NCBI RefSeq assembly: GCF_031582965.1
Contig: NZ_CP134049.1
Location: 2,542,001-2,606,000, forward strand
Direction of reading: 5' to 3'
Length of the DNA: 64,000 bases
DNA from: Bacillus sp. NEB1478
GTDB lineage: Bacteria > Bacillota > Bacilli > Bacillales > Fictibacillaceae
In this document: positions 1 to 8,729 of the stretch, one piece after another
How positions within the stretch are numbered: the stretch's first letter is position 1
Layout of the letters: every line of letters begins with the position of its first letter
Made by a program: the position numbers and the translations under genes
Notes under the pieces: model-generated
What the model was told of the DNA's origin: nothing
Database searches by the model: none
What the model saw: the letters and a program-made list of their open reading frames with translations, nothing else

Positions 1-539
1 TTGCTATTATTACCAGATGGTGCGGGCTTAACTGGTGCTGTAGCTGATTGATCAAGCAAGTAGGCGTTGCTTACCCACCCATTAAGGGCACCGGATGTAA
101 TATTTGACCACTTGCCTTGTTCTTTTTGAACGGTTACGATTGTCCCGTTTCGTAATGATCCAATTGTGCTGTAATTAATGCTTGGTCCTTTTCTTACGTT
201 TAAAGATGTTGCTGTAACTTTAGCTTGTTTTACAGCAACTGGTTTAGAGGATTGAGCTGCACTTGTTTTAGAAGTTTTTAAGAATTCGGCACTCACCCAT
301 GCTCTGCCGCCATTAAAGGAAATGTTAGCCCATCCCTTTTCTGTTTTGTAAACCGTAACGGATGCCCCGCTTTTCAAAGACCCGATTTGTTTCCCTTTTA
401 AAGATGGCTCTGAACGAACATTTAAACTCGTTGCATTGACAGTTGCACTATTATCAGCAGTTGCAGGTACTGCCTTATACATAGAAAGAATTATGATTGC
501 ACATAAAAATAAGTTTACAACTTTCCCGGTTGTTTTCAC
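1..539 (-). CDS. SH3b-domain secreted wall protein, N-terminal part (runs off the window)
   Basis: The reading frame starts with GTG at 539-537 behind an AGGAG site nine bases upstream and is still open at base 1. The N-terminus (MKTTGKVVNLFLCAIIILS...) is a signal peptide with an Ala-rich cleavage region near residue 28. Two bacterial SH3b repeats follow (about residues 33-90 and 103-165), each with the LNVR...G..IG.L..G motif and a W..I...GWV ending. They are joined by a Ser/Lys/Ala linker, and a Pro-rich stretch begins at the window edge. In Bacillaceae such SH3b tandems usually target an N-acetylmuramoyl-L-alanine amidase or peptidase to the cell wall. The catalytic part would lie beyond base 1, so the enzyme type is unknown. 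Confidence 0.85.
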   Translation of the reverse strand, partial: MKTTGKVVNLFLCAIIILSMYKAVPATADNSATVNATSLNVRSEPSLKGKQIGSLKSGASVTVYKTEKGWANISFNGGRAWVSAEFLKTSKTSAAQSSKPVAVKQAKVTATSLNVRKGPSINYSTIGSLRNGTIVTVQKEQGKWSNITSGALNGWVSNAYLLDQSATAPVKPAPSGNNS

Positions 540-791
540 CCATTTCCACTCCTATATGTCGTCTTTTCTTGCTGTAAAGCTTATATCGTCAGTCTCCATT
601 GTTCATTAAGTGTTTTTTCGCCAAATAGAACAATTTTCCTTCTGCAAATTTTCCATCATTTCTACTTTTTTCTATAAATTTCTTGTTTTTTTGACATAAG
701 CAAATAGAAGGTAACAAAGGGCAAGAATAGAATAAATAGGGATATCATTTCCGAATCGAGATTTAATACACTGGAATAGGAGGGAAGGATT

Positions 792-1178
792 ATGAAGTGT
801 TTTTTCAATTTAAATGTTTTAAGCGCAGTTTTTGGATTTATCTTCTTCTGTACGATCGAACTTATGCTCAATACATACCGAATCAGCAATGCTGCAGGAT
901 TAAATATAGACCAATATGAAAGATTCAGTCCAATAATTTATATAACCTTTTTCGTTTTATCAACCATTCTATTACTGATCATCGAGAAGTATTGGATTGA
1001 TTTTAGAAAGACAAATTTTTGGGCTGTCGGTCTGTGGATTCCATATTTCCTCATCTTTATCGTTCTTTTTAACAATGTGCTTCCTTTTAAAGATCCTGCT
1101 GAGGTTCCAGGTCCAGGTGCTGGAATCCTGTTAATATTTTCGATTTTTTTCTATTATCGGAGCTGGAATGGGATTTAA
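792..1178 (+). CDS. small integral membrane protein, unknown function
   Basis: 128 residues, start ATG with a clean AGGAGG site eight bases upstream. Four hydrophobic stretches (about residues 8-27, 48-63, 78-95, 108-122) predict a four-helix membrane protein with a Pro/Gly-rich loop (DPAEVPGPGAG) before the last helix. I recognise no family. It stands alone and ends at a bidirectional terminator shared with the convergent HAD gene. The overlapping minus-strand frame at 662-889 has no ribosome binding site and is a shadow. Confidence 0.7.
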   Translation: MKCFFNLNVLSAVFGFIFFCTIELMLNTYRISNAAGLNIDQYERFSPIIYITFFVLSTILLLIIEKYWIDFRKTNFWAVGLWIPYFLIFIVLFNNVLPFKDPAEVPGPGAGILLIFSIFFYYRSWNGI

Positions 1179-1214
1179 AGCAAAAAATGAATCGATATAG
1201 TGTTTTAAGCAGAA

Positions 1215-1243
1215 AAAAACTGGCCTCATCAGAGCCAGTTTTT
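1215..1243. terminator. bidirectional rho-independent terminator
   Basis: AAAAACTGGC and GCCAGTTTTT pair around a nine-base loop, with A- and T-runs on either side. It lies between the convergent membrane-protein and HAD genes and can serve both. Confidence 0.85.
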
Positions 1244-1248
1244 CGTAT

Positions 1249-2025
1249 TTATATCAAACCGTAATGTTTTAAACCGTGGTAGATACCATCTTCATCTACT
1301 GATTTTGTTACATAATCCGCTGCTTCTTTTGCTTCTGAAAGACCGTTCCCCATTGCAATTCCGGTTCCGGCAGTTTTGAGCATTTCGATATCATTTAAAG
1401 CATCACCGAATGCATAAACGTTTTCTGGTTTCATGTTCATTTTTTTCATAAACGCTTCGATTCCTTTGGCTTTCGAACCGCCTGTTGGAAGGATATCTAG
1501 TGCATCCTCATGCCATCTGATAAAATCAAACGTTCCTTTGTAACCATCGCGATACCCTTTTTCATGCTGTTCCTGGCAAAATAAAAGAACTTGATAAACT
1601 TCATTTTCTTTATAATATGCAGGATGATAAGCGGGATAGGCAGGCATTAGATTAAACGTACAATTTTTAATTATGTCATGATTATCTGCATTGCATGTTG
1701 CCTGCTGATGATCTAAATACACAAGGGGATGACCTGCTTTGTCAGCTTCTATTTCTATTTTCGAAATGGCTTCAGTTGAAAGAGGAACCTTCTGGATCAC
1801 TTCATCCTTGAACACAACGTAAGATCCGTTGAAACTGACAAATGAATCAATGTTTAATTCATTTCGAATCGGTTCGAACATAAAAGGTCCACGACCAGTG
1901 GCAATCGCTACATGAACACCATTAGCAGTGAGCATTTGGATACTTTCTTTTGTGCTTTCAGGAATTTGTTTCTCATCATTTACAAGTGTTCCATCTATAT
2001 CAAAAAATACAATTTTATCGTTCAT
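1249..2025 (-). CDS. Cof-type HAD-IIB family phosphatase (YkrA-like)
   Basis: 258 residues, normal for Cof-type sugar-phosphate/flavin phosphatases. HAD motif I (FFDIDGTL, residues 7-14) carries both catalytic Asp residues. Motif II is ATGRG (residues 41-45), motif III the Lys in GGSKAKG, and motif IV GDALND (near residue 207). The C2B cap domain lies between motifs II and III. These enzymes dephosphorylate small phosphometabolites in the cytosol; the substrate cannot be read from the sequence. The layout resembles B. subtilis YkrA. It is monocistronic and the start ATG has an AGGAGA-type site. Confidence 0.88.
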   Translation of the reverse strand: MNDKIVFFDIDGTLVNDEKQIPESTKESIQMLTANGVHVAIATGRGPFMFEPIRNELNIDSFVSFNGSYVVFKDEVIQKVPLSTEAISKIEIEADKAGHPLVYLDHQQATCNADNHDIIKNCTFNLMPAYPAYHPAYYKENEVYQVLLFCQEQHEKGYRDGYKGTFDFIRWHEDALDILPTGGSKAKGIEAFMKKMNMKPENVYAFGDALNDIEMLKTAGTGIAMGNGLSEAKEAADYVTKSVDEDGIYHGLKHYGLI

Positions 2026-2106
2026 TTTTGCATCTTCTCCTGTTGTAAGACTTACCCTACCATAGTGGTACGATTCGTAGAAAAAGTCAAATGAATCGAT
2101 GCAGAT

Positions 2107-3039
2107 TTATTTATTAACTGTTTGATTAATCTTCAGAATCCCTTTTTCAGGCATAGATAATAAAAATACCGTTAATATAATGAGCATTCCGCCTGCTGAC
2201 TGATATGATCCAAATGAGGTTCCAAGCCAGATCACAGAAACGATTGTGGCCACTAAAGGTTCAGCACTTCCCAGCAGACTCGTCTCTGTTGATGTGATGT
2301 ATTTTAAACTGTGCAAATACAAATAAAATGGCAAAAGCGTACCAAACACCACTACAAAGGCAAGCATCCATAAGAGAGACGGAGACCACATTACTCCATC
2401 TGCCCCAGGCCGTGTCAAAATGGAGACGCCGAGTCCTCCAATAAACATCGCCCATCCTACTATAGCTGCAGAAGAATATTTCTTTAAAAGTCTAACTGGA
2501 TAAACGGTATAAACTGCAACTGAAATACCAGATAAAACACCCCAAAAGATAGCTTCCTTAGAAACGGTTATGTAGTTAAGTTTACCGTTTGTTAAAAGTA
2601 AGAACGTTCCCGTAAGTGCTATCAGAACAGCAATCCATTCTTTTCGCTTCGGCCACTTCAATACTTTTAATGCGAAATAGATTGTAATAAAAACCGGACC
2701 TAAAAATTGAAGAAGCGTTGCCGTAGGTGCATTTCCAGCCTCTATACTAAGAAAAAACGCAAGCTGTGCACCAATCATTCCTGTTAAGGAAAACACGACG
2801 AGATCTATACTGTCTCTTTTATTCTTCCATACTATAAACACGTTCGTCTTTATGGACAAAAGGCATAATAAAAGTACTCCAGCCATAACCATTCGAACAG
2901 ATACAAGCCATGTTGCTTCAATTGCTGAATGGGAAAAAATCCATTCTGCTGCATTTCCTGAAAATCCCCATAGTGATGCACCAGTTAAGGCTAATACGAT
3001 TCCTTTCCATCTGGAGGTTGTTTCATTTTGCACTACCAT
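2107..3039 (-). CDS. EamA (DMT-superfamily) transporter
   Basis: 310 residues with ten hydrophobic helices arranged as two EamA repeats (residues about 14-145 and 160-295). The first repeat begins with the typical ALTGASLWGFSGN, and the second contains ALLGSAEPLVATIVSVIWLG, the family's conserved 'EPL' segment. Members export amino acids or other metabolites through the cytoplasmic membrane; the substrate is not predictable. The start ATG lies after AAGGAGG. It is a single-gene unit facing a long intergenic region. Confidence 0.88.
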   Translation of the reverse strand: MVVQNETTSRWKGIVLALTGASLWGFSGNAAEWIFSHSAIEATWLVSVRMVMAGVLLLCLLSIKTNVFIVWKNKRDSIDLVVFSLTGMIGAQLAFFLSIEAGNAPTATLLQFLGPVFITIYFALKVLKWPKRKEWIAVLIALTGTFLLLTNGKLNYITVSKEAIFWGVLSGISVAVYTVYPVRLLKKYSSAAIVGWAMFIGGLGVSILTRPGADGVMWSPSLLWMLAFVVVFGTLLPFYLYLHSLKYITSTETSLLGSAEPLVATIVSVIWLGTSFGSYQSAGGMLIILTVFLLSMPEKGILKINQTVNK

Positions 3040-3331
3040 ATCCTCCTTACCATTTCTAATTTTTTCATGGATATACGATACTTTCTGTAAATCTCCTTTC
3101 TATTATAGTTTAGAGATTCTTTGAAGATATATATTTATTTGTAAAACGAACGAATAAATGTGATAAATACTATCCGATCTCATACAGAGATCGTTTTTTT
3201 ATAACTATAAGGGATATTTCAGCGGGAAATCTTCAAATCTCTGTCAGCTATCTGTTAATCAAGGTACAAACCCGACAAAATCATAGTGAAGGAGCCTATG
3301 GAGAATGAAGATTATCATTTGAGAGTTCGTA

Positions 3332-3463
3332 AATTATGTCTAATTCTAAATAATTAAGTCTCTTCGCTGATGAATTAGGTCTGAATTATTAAAATTAAGT
3401 CTCATTAAAGCAGAATTAAGTCTCATTAAGCAGAATTAAGTCTCATTTTAAATAATTAAGTCT
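3332..3463 (+). repeat. phased array, seven AATTAAGTCT decamers every 20-21 bp
   Basis: Decamers AATTAAGTCT (two with one change: AATTATGTCT and AATTAGGTCT) start at 3332, 3352, 3373, 3393, 3414, 3434 and 3454. The start-to-start distances are 20, 21, 20, 21, 20 and 20. Between decamers the sequence is looser (CATTAA(A)GCAG in the best-conserved units). The spacing equals two helical turns, so all copies face the same side of the DNA. Confidence 0.85.
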
Positions 3464-3525
3464 TTCTACAAATTTCGAACATCCACCGATATTACCCTCC
3501 CACTCGAATACACTTAAAATAAAGA

Positions 3526-3558
3526 AAAACACTGCGCAGGAAACCTGAACAGTGTTTT
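3526..3558. terminator. isolated stem-loop, possible terminator of an unseen small RNA
   Basis: AAAACACTG pairs with CAGTGTTTT, and an inner CAGG/CCTG stem closes an AAA loop. No gene ends here on either strand, so it may end a non-coding transcript or be a processing or structural element. Confidence 0.5.
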
Positions 3559-3644
3559 GTATGAAAATAAAAATAGGGGGATGATTTACTATACGAAAAA
3601 ACCAACAAGGTTGTGTAGGCAAATATCAAAATATGCGTATACCT

Positions 3645-3675
3645 ATATAAATATTTTCCAGTACATGCATATTTT
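3645..3675 (+). promoter_or_regulatory. possible sigma-G promoter of the SASP gene
   Basis: ATATA at 3645-3649 and CATATTTT from 3668 are 18 bases apart and partly match the sigma-G pattern (GHATR, 17-18 bp, CATWHTA). SASP genes of this class are sigma-G regulated in the forespore. The match is imperfect, so the position is tentative. Confidence 0.3.
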
Positions 3676-3717
3676 TGTAAAAGGTATACAAACTAGTATT
3701 ACAAGGAGGTGATACAT

Positions 3718-3924
3718 ATGGCACGTAACAACTCTAATAACGATTTATCAGTATCTGGAGCTTGGGCAGCATTAGAACAAATGAAGTATGAAATCGCTTC
3801 TGAATTTGGCGTACAGCTTGGTCCAGACACAACTTCCCGTATGAATGGATCAGTAGGTGGCGAAATCACTAAACGTCTCGTTCAAATGGCTGAACAGCAA
3901 CTTGGTGGCGGATACCGCCGCTAA
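3718..3924 (+). CDS. alpha/beta-type small acid-soluble spore protein
   Basis: 68 residues starting MARNNSNN. The start is the ATG at 3718, correctly spaced from AAGGAGGTG; an in-frame GTG at 3709 lies inside that Shine-Dalgarno and is not used. It carries both alpha/beta SASP signatures: the [10 protein letters not shown] segment, which contains the germination protease (GPR) cleavage site, and [21 protein letters not shown] at the C-terminal end. These proteins coat and protect DNA in the forespore core and are degraded by GPR at germination. The length is typical. It is a single gene followed by a terminator. Confidence 0.96.
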   Translation: MARNNSNNDLSVSGAWAALEQMKYEIASEFGVQLGPDTTSRMNGSVGGEITKRLVQMAEQQLGGGYRR

Positions 3925-3947
3925 TCGCAATCGTAAAATGATGTTTG

Positions 3948-3979
3948 AAAAAGTCATCCCAAAAGAAGGATGACTTTTT
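3948..3979. terminator. bidirectional terminator (SASP / nuclease genes)
   Basis: AAAAAGTCATCC and GGATGACTTTTT form a 12-bp perfect stem with an eight-base loop between the convergent SASP and nuclease genes. Confidence 0.9.
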
Positions 3980-3993
3980 ATTTTGTACTTTAT

Positions 3994-6441
3994 TTATTTA
4001 ACTTTGTCTAACTTTACTTGAATCATAACAGGATCGTGGTCACTCGCCCTTCCGTGTTCTTCCATGAACTGCGAGTTGATATGAACGATATCTACTTTAG
4101 TCTTTTTAGCCATGTTGTTAGAGACAAGAATATGATCGAGCACCTGTGCGTTGCCTTGATAGGAATAAGTATATCGTTCTTTAAATGGGACTTCTTCAAT
4201 CATGCTCGTCATTTCATTGCCCTTCACAGTTTGAAGTGTTGGCGTGAACTCAAAGTCATTGAAATCCCCAAGTAATACCACTTTTGCATTCGGGTCTTCC
4301 TTTTTAACATCCTTCACAAAACCGTTTACGATACTAGCAATCTTCAACCTTTGTTCTTCACTCTTCAAAATAGGAGGCTGATTTTTTCCAAACAGCGGCT
4401 GATCTCCGCCTTTCGAGTTAAAGTGATTGCCAACGACGATCACACTTTCGCCTTTAAATAGGAATTGTGCTGCTAATGGTTTGCGGCTATCTTCAAATGC
4501 CGGGTTCGTTGGATCAATACGTCCTGGGTTTAGTGTCAGTTTTCCATCTGTAAAATGAACAGAATCTGTTGCTGAACCTTTTGTTGCTTCTGCAAGTGAC
4601 ACGCGCTCAGGGTTGTAAATGAATGCCACGCGAATGTTTCCGCCTGGAATTCCGCCATCCTTGCCATCCGCAGGAGCAATATCAGTGTATGCGTAAGTTG
4701 GACCGCCTTTTGCTTCGATTTCAGCGATTAACCGATCTGCACTTTCTTTTGCGTCTGTATAACCGTTATTCGTTGGTCCGTTTCCATCCTGCATCTCAAG
4801 TAAACCTACGATATCAGGAGCATCCAAGTTGTAAACAATCGATTCAGCAATACGGCTTACTTTCTCATCACTTGTTCCATCTTTTCCTTCTTCGTTAGCA
4901 GAGAAATTTTCAACATTGAAGCTGGCAATTGTAAGTTCTTTATGTTTCTGATGGAACTTTGTGATTTCACGTTTCGTTTTGCCTTCAACAAAGGTTGGCA
5001 GATCTTCCCGATTGGTTAATAGCTTATAGTTTGAGAACCCATAGCTCATTACCCCTTTAATTGACCCAAGGAAGAAGTCACCTGATTTAGCAACGAACGA
5101 TTCGTCGTTCATGTCCACAAAAATACGTTCGGGATTATAATCATTTGCAGTAATGTTTAAAGCACCTGATGTATTAAATTCTTTTTGCTTTCTCCAAAAG
5201 TCTGGAACAACTACAAGTTCCCCGTATTGCTGGGGTGCGATGACAGAAGGATTATTTACTTGTACAAGCATTCCTTCCATACTTTCATAAAAGTCAATTC
5301 CGTCTTCTTTCGGATCAAACAGCCCAAAATTATCATTATCGATGATCTCCGTTGGCTGCTGGCGACCGAACATGCCGATGATCGTAGCTCTAGGCAATGC
5401 TTGTCCTTCTGATAAAACTGTAATTGTTCCTCTATCAGCATTCAATTCTGTTACAGCAAGATCGGTTTTTAATTTATCAGAATAGCCATCGAGCACCCAC
5501 TCTTTGACTTGTCCGCTTACTTCAATTACATTTCCTTTTACTTGACCGTGATTTTTTTGGTAAACAAGAATTCCTTCAGACGTGTTTTCATCAGCATCTG
5601 GATGTAAGTCCTGCATATAAAAATTGCTGGAGTCTACTACATGTGTGACGACACCTTTAACACCTTCAACTGTTTTACCAGCAACAGGTGATTGATGGCT
5701 CGCTCCTTGGATGTCATGAATACGGAGTCCGGCTAAAGCGACTTGGTAGCTAAATGTTGCAATATCACTATTCTTCAAGCCTTCCTTAACACCTAATGCT
5801 TTAATGGTTGTATCTTCATTAATTGTAATTGGACTTGTGTATAATGTGCTGTCTATCGTAGGATCCGAACCATCCGTCGTGTAGTAGATTGATGTGTCGG
5901 CAGTTTCTGTAGCAAGTGAAATTGTTGATCCTATTGAAACAATTCCTACTTCAGGAGTAGCTGTAATATCTTCTACTTGTGGTTCTGCAGGTGTACTGTC
6001 AACAAAATGATATTCATCTGCATTTTTATGCCCAGGAACCGAAAAATAAGCGAGGAGGTCTCCTCTGATCTGAATCTTTTTCCCAAGGTTTTCAGGGTGA
6101 TCCGCTAAATTTAATTCAGTTCGTAAAGAAGTGTTAGGTAACTGAACGGGTAAAAGTTTCGTTTTATCTCTTTCATCTGGCGAATCTGCTAGTGCTAGAT
6201 TCGTATTCACAGAAAACGGCCCATCAAACTGATATGAAATGGTTGCACCACTTCCACCTTTTACAACTCCAACAATATAACCTTCCACGGTTTGATCCGA
6301 ACCTGTGTTGTTCGCTATGGCTTCACTGACGGTTAACACATCAGCTGCTTTTGCTGTTTGAGTCATGGGTAATACGAAGCTGAGAACCATTGCAAAAATT
6401 ATGAAAACATGAGTCAAAATTCTTGGTTTCTTCCTCACCAT
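3994..6441 (-). CDS. secreted multidomain nuclease (endonuclease/exonuclease/phosphatase family)
   Basis: 815 residues from the ATG at 6441 (MVRKKPRILTH...), which follows a TGGTGG site; an upstream in-frame ATG adds a non-signal extension and is unlikely. A signal peptide ends at QTAKA. Then come a YhcR-type OB-like domain (about 36-140), a chitobiase-C/FN3-like segment with STDGSDPT-type motif (about 150-230), an OB-fold nuclease-like region (about 240-480) and the C-terminal EEP domain (about 500-812). The EEP domain shows the metal/catalytic motifs NVENF, LLEMQD, GNHFNSKGG, LLGDFNDF and SDHDPV. B. subtilis YhcR is a Ca-dependent extracellular nuclease with related modules. This protein lacks a 5'-nucleotidase domain and an LPXTG anchor, so it is probably released. 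Likely role: degrading extracellular DNA/RNA for phosphate or nucleotides (inference). Confidence 0.85.
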   Translation of the reverse strand: MVRKKPRILTHVFIIFAMVLSFVLPMTQTAKAADVLTVSEAIANNTGSDQTVEGYIVGVVKGGSGATISYQFDGPFSVNTNLALADSPDERDKTKLLPVQLPNTSLRTELNLADHPENLGKKIQIRGDLLAYFSVPGHKNADEYHFVDSTPAEPQVEDITATPEVGIVSIGSTISLATETADTSIYYTTDGSDPTIDSTLYTSPITINEDTTIKALGVKEGLKNSDIATFSYQVALAGLRIHDIQGASHQSPVAGKTVEGVKGVVTHVVDSSNFYMQDLHPDADENTSEGILVYQKNHGQVKGNVIEVSGQVKEWVLDGYSDKLKTDLAVTELNADRGTITVLSEGQALPRATIIGMFGRQQPTEIIDNDNFGLFDPKEDGIDFYESMEGMLVQVNNPSVIAPQQYGELVVVPDFWRKQKEFNTSGALNITANDYNPERIFVDMNDESFVAKSGDFFLGSIKGVMSYGFSNYKLLTNREDLPTFVEGKTKREITKFHQKHKELTIASFNVENFSANEEGKDGTSDEKVSRIAESIVYNLDAPDIVGLLEMQDGNGPTNNGYTDAKESADRLIAEIEAKGGPTYAYTDIAPADGKDGGIPGGNIRVAFIYNPERVSLAEATKGSATDSVHFTDGKLTLNPGRIDPTNPAFEDSRKPLAAQFLFKGESVIVVGNHFNSKGGDQPLFGKNQPPILKSEEQRLKIASIVNGFVKDVKKEDPNAKVVLLGDFNDFEFTPTLQTVKGNEMTSMIEEVPFKERYTYSYQGNAQVLDHILVSNNMAKKTKVDIVHINSQFMEEHGRASDHDPVMIQVKLDKVK

Positions 6442-6656
6442 ATCGGTCCACCATCCTAAAATATTAGTTTGTAAATCGAAGTAATTCCATGAAAAATATA
6501 ACATAATCTGCGGTTGTTAATTGTAAGAATTATGTAAAAATAGTTAGAAAGACTTACAAAAAATTTACAAAATAGTACACATTTCTCATATAGAAACTTA
6601 TCGGCTGCTCAGACTTTACTTCAGCAATAGTAATACACCTTTAACTTCCTAAATTA

Positions 6657-6682
6657 AAAAGACTCCTGTTCTGGAGTCTTTA
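6657..6682 (-). terminator. terminator of the SRAP gene
   Basis: GACTCC and GGAGTC pair around a six-base loop, flanked by A- and T-runs, just after the stop of the minus-strand SRAP gene. Confidence 0.75.
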
Positions 6683-6690
6683 AATGGCTT

Positions 6691-7329
6691 CTATCTTTGT
6701 TTTGCGGGGCTTTCCAGTGTTACAGCTTCAGAAAAAAGAGTGAAATTACTTTGATCAATCAGATGTATTAATCTCTTTGTTTCAGCTGTTTTATTGAGCC
6801 ATTCTTCACCTTCATCCGGCAAAAACATTACAGGCATTCTGTCATGATAGTCTTCGATAGAGGCATTTGCTTTTTTTGTTAAAATAGAACAAGTGATTTT
6901 CTCTTCAGTTCTTCCATCCGATTCCTGTTTCCATCTCGACCATATTCCTGCAAAAGCAAACGGTCTTTTGTCCGGTAAGCAAAACAGATATGGCTGCTTC
7001 TTACTTCCTTCTTTTCTCCACTCATAAAATCCACTAGCCGGTATCAAACACCTTTTATTAATAAATGACTCTTTAAAACTTGGCTTTTCATTGACAGTTT
7101 CGCTTCGTGCATTGATGAGTTTATTGCCGATCTTTGGATCTTTCGCCCAGTTCGGAATGAGTCCCCATTGCATATTACCGGCTCTGTTTCCATCTTTACT
7201 TTTCACAATCGCAAGTATCTGCTGGCTCGGAGCAATATTGTATCGTTCTTCATAATCAAATTCATTGATCAAGTTAAAAGCATCAATGATTACATCCTTT
7301 TCGTAATAAAGCATATAACGGCCGCACAT
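6691..7329 (-). CDS. SRAP domain protein (YedK/HMCES family)
   Basis: 212 residues from the ATG at 7329, which follows AAGGAG at good spacing and places Cys at position 2 after Met removal (MCGRYM). SRAP proteins form a thiazolidine crosslink between this Cys and abasic sites in single-stranded DNA. The other active-site motifs are visible: INARSETV (Asn), SGFYEW (Glu) and YHDRMPV (His). A longer frame upstream would bury the Cys and is therefore rejected. B. subtilis homologues include YoaM and YoqW. It stands alone, divergent from the small membrane protein at 7403. Confidence 0.92.
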   Translation of the reverse strand: MCGRYMLYYEKDVIIDAFNLINEFDYEERYNIAPSQQILAIVKSKDGNRAGNMQWGLIPNWAKDPKIGNKLINARSETVNEKPSFKESFINKRCLIPASGFYEWRKEGSKKQPYLFCLPDKRPFAFAGIWSRWKQESDGRTEEKITCSILTKKANASIEDYHDRMPVMFLPDEGEEWLNKTAETKRLIHLIDQSNFTLFSEAVTLESPAKQR

Positions 7330-7402
7330 TGATATTCTCCTTTCCTGTAAAACGGATAAGAGCACAATTCCAGTAAAAACTATGTAACAGGAGGTGCTGT
7401 AC

Positions 7403-7642
7403 ATGAAAATTTCAAAACCTTTACTTATTTATATCATTCTTCTTTTAAGTATGTTAACCCTGCTGATTACAATAGATGTAATCGTAGGAACTCCGTTAGT
7501 GACAATCCTATACAGGTCGTTTTACTCTTTCTTCCGTTATGTGGACAGGATTGAATTTTTCCTCATCATCGTTTTGCTCATTTACCCGATCCTCCTATTT
7601 ATTTGGCAGATGTGGGTGAAGAAGAAGCAGCGAAATGCTTAA
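7403..7642 (+). CDS. small two-helix membrane protein, unknown function
   Basis: 79 residues from ATG 7403 behind AGGAGGTG; the GTG nine bases earlier lies in the Shine-Dalgarno. Hydrophobic helices at about residues 8-28 and 50-69, then a basic tail (WVKKKQRNA). Its last 44 bases overlap, tail to tail, the end of the germination permease gene on the other strand, so the two transcripts are mutually antisense there. No family recognised. Confidence 0.65.
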   Translation: MKISKPLLIYIILLLSMLTLLITIDVIVGTPLVTILYRSFYSFFRYVDRIEFFLIIVLLIYPILLFIWQMWVKKKQRNA

Positions 7643-8729
7643 GTTTCTTCTTTCTGATTAGAAAAATGATAATAAAGATAGAGGGCAGCACGACTTGAAA
7701 AGGAATATGAATAAAATGTGGGACAATTCTTAAACCCTCTCTTATATGTTCTACGAAGTTTGATGCAATCGCAACAGAAGAAATAACCGCTATAATTCCA
7801 ATCGGAGTTATGAGTGTTTTTTCATCCTTTACTTCAAATACATCTTGAGCCGCTTTTACTGCAACGTATAAAAAGATGGCTATCTTGAAGAAGCCCCCGA
7901 TAATCAGAGTGAATACTACCAGTGCGTCCATCCGCTGAATGAACTCTCCTAAATTGATTTTTGCAACTGCGGATAATAGCGGGAAATAGACATGAGTAGC
8001 AACATGACCTCCAAGAACCATGATATCCACCGCTATCGTACCGCTTAAAATTAGCCCGCTGACCAGCATCGCGAACAACCCTATTTTTAATGTTTTATTT
8101 TTGGATTTCACATATGGGAACAGCATCAGAAATACGACCATTTCACCAAATGGAAACGTTGGAGTTACAGGAAATGCCGCTTTTATGACAGGCACTAACC
8201 CCTGCCCTAAAAAAGGAAGTAAATAATTAAGATCCATTAAATCTGCCGAAAAAACGAGAACACCTAGTGTCAGTCCAAGCATTATCACAAGCGTAAAAAA
8301 AATCTCACCTGTTCTTACAAGGACTTCAAAGCCTAGTTTAAGAACATAAATGATTGTAGCGATCATTAGTGTATTGACGACAATGATTGGTGTTTGAACA
8401 AATACTGCTGATAAAAGCAAGCTTCCAAAGTCACGCAGCACCCTTGTTGCCAAGTAGAGAAAATAAAGCAAATAACAAAACCCTAAAGTTTTCCCGACAT
8501 ATTTACCGAACAAAACCTGAAGATACTGCGTAAGTGACATTTCAGGAAACTGTTTGGATAAATAATAATATCCCGTAAACATCACCATTCCTATAACCAT
8601 CCCCATCAAGATGGCTAACCACGCATCACGTCCCGCACTCATGCCGACTCCCACAAGAATAGCACTCCCGAGTTCGAACAAAACGATAATGATGAAATAT
8701 TGTTGAATATCAATCTTATACATTTTCAT
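7599..8729 (-). CDS. GerA-family spore germination receptor, permease (B) subunit
   Basis: 376 residues, about ten membrane helices, typical of the endospore germination permease family (APC superfamily), which forms the B subunit of nutrient germinant receptors in the spore inner membrane. Start ATG overlaps the stop of the C-subunit gene as ATGA. The gene order here is A-C-B, as in the B. subtilis gerK operon and unlike gerA and gerB (A-B-C). Operons of this type are normally sigma-G driven. The germinant recognised cannot be predicted. Confidence 0.93.
   Translation of the reverse strand: MKMYKIDIQQYFIIIVLFELGSAILVGVGMSAGRDAWLAILMGMVIGMVMFTGYYYLSKQFPEMSLTQYLQVLFGKYVGKTLGFCYLLYFLYLATRVLRDFGSLLLSAVFVQTPIIVVNTLMIATIIYVLKLGFEVLVRTGEIFFTLVIMLGLTLGVLVFSADLMDLNYLLPFLGQGLVPVIKAAFPVTPTFPFGEMVVFLMLFPYVKSKNKTLKIGLFAMLVSGLILSGTIAVDIMVLGGHVATHVYFPLLSAVAKINLGEFIQRMDALVVFTLIIGGFFKIAIFLYVAVKAAQDVFEVKDEKTLITPIGIIAVISSVAIASNFVEHIREGLRIVPHFIHIPFQVVLPSIFIIIFLIRKKKLKHFAASSSPTSAK

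Larger units (their letters stand above)
3040..3717. other. 678-bp intergenic region with a 7-unit phased array and an isolated hairpin
   Basis: No convincing gene is present between the divergent EamA and SASP genes. The stretch holds the AATTAAGTCT array at 3332-3463, a strong isolated stem-loop at 3526-3558 and the SASP promoter region. A 43-codon frame from 3580 lacks a spaced ribosome binding site. Confidence 0.7.

Noticed and set aside
3580..3711. 43-codon frame ahead of the SASP gene
   Set aside because: The purine run directly abuts the ATG with no spacer, and the frame ends in the SASP ribosome binding site.
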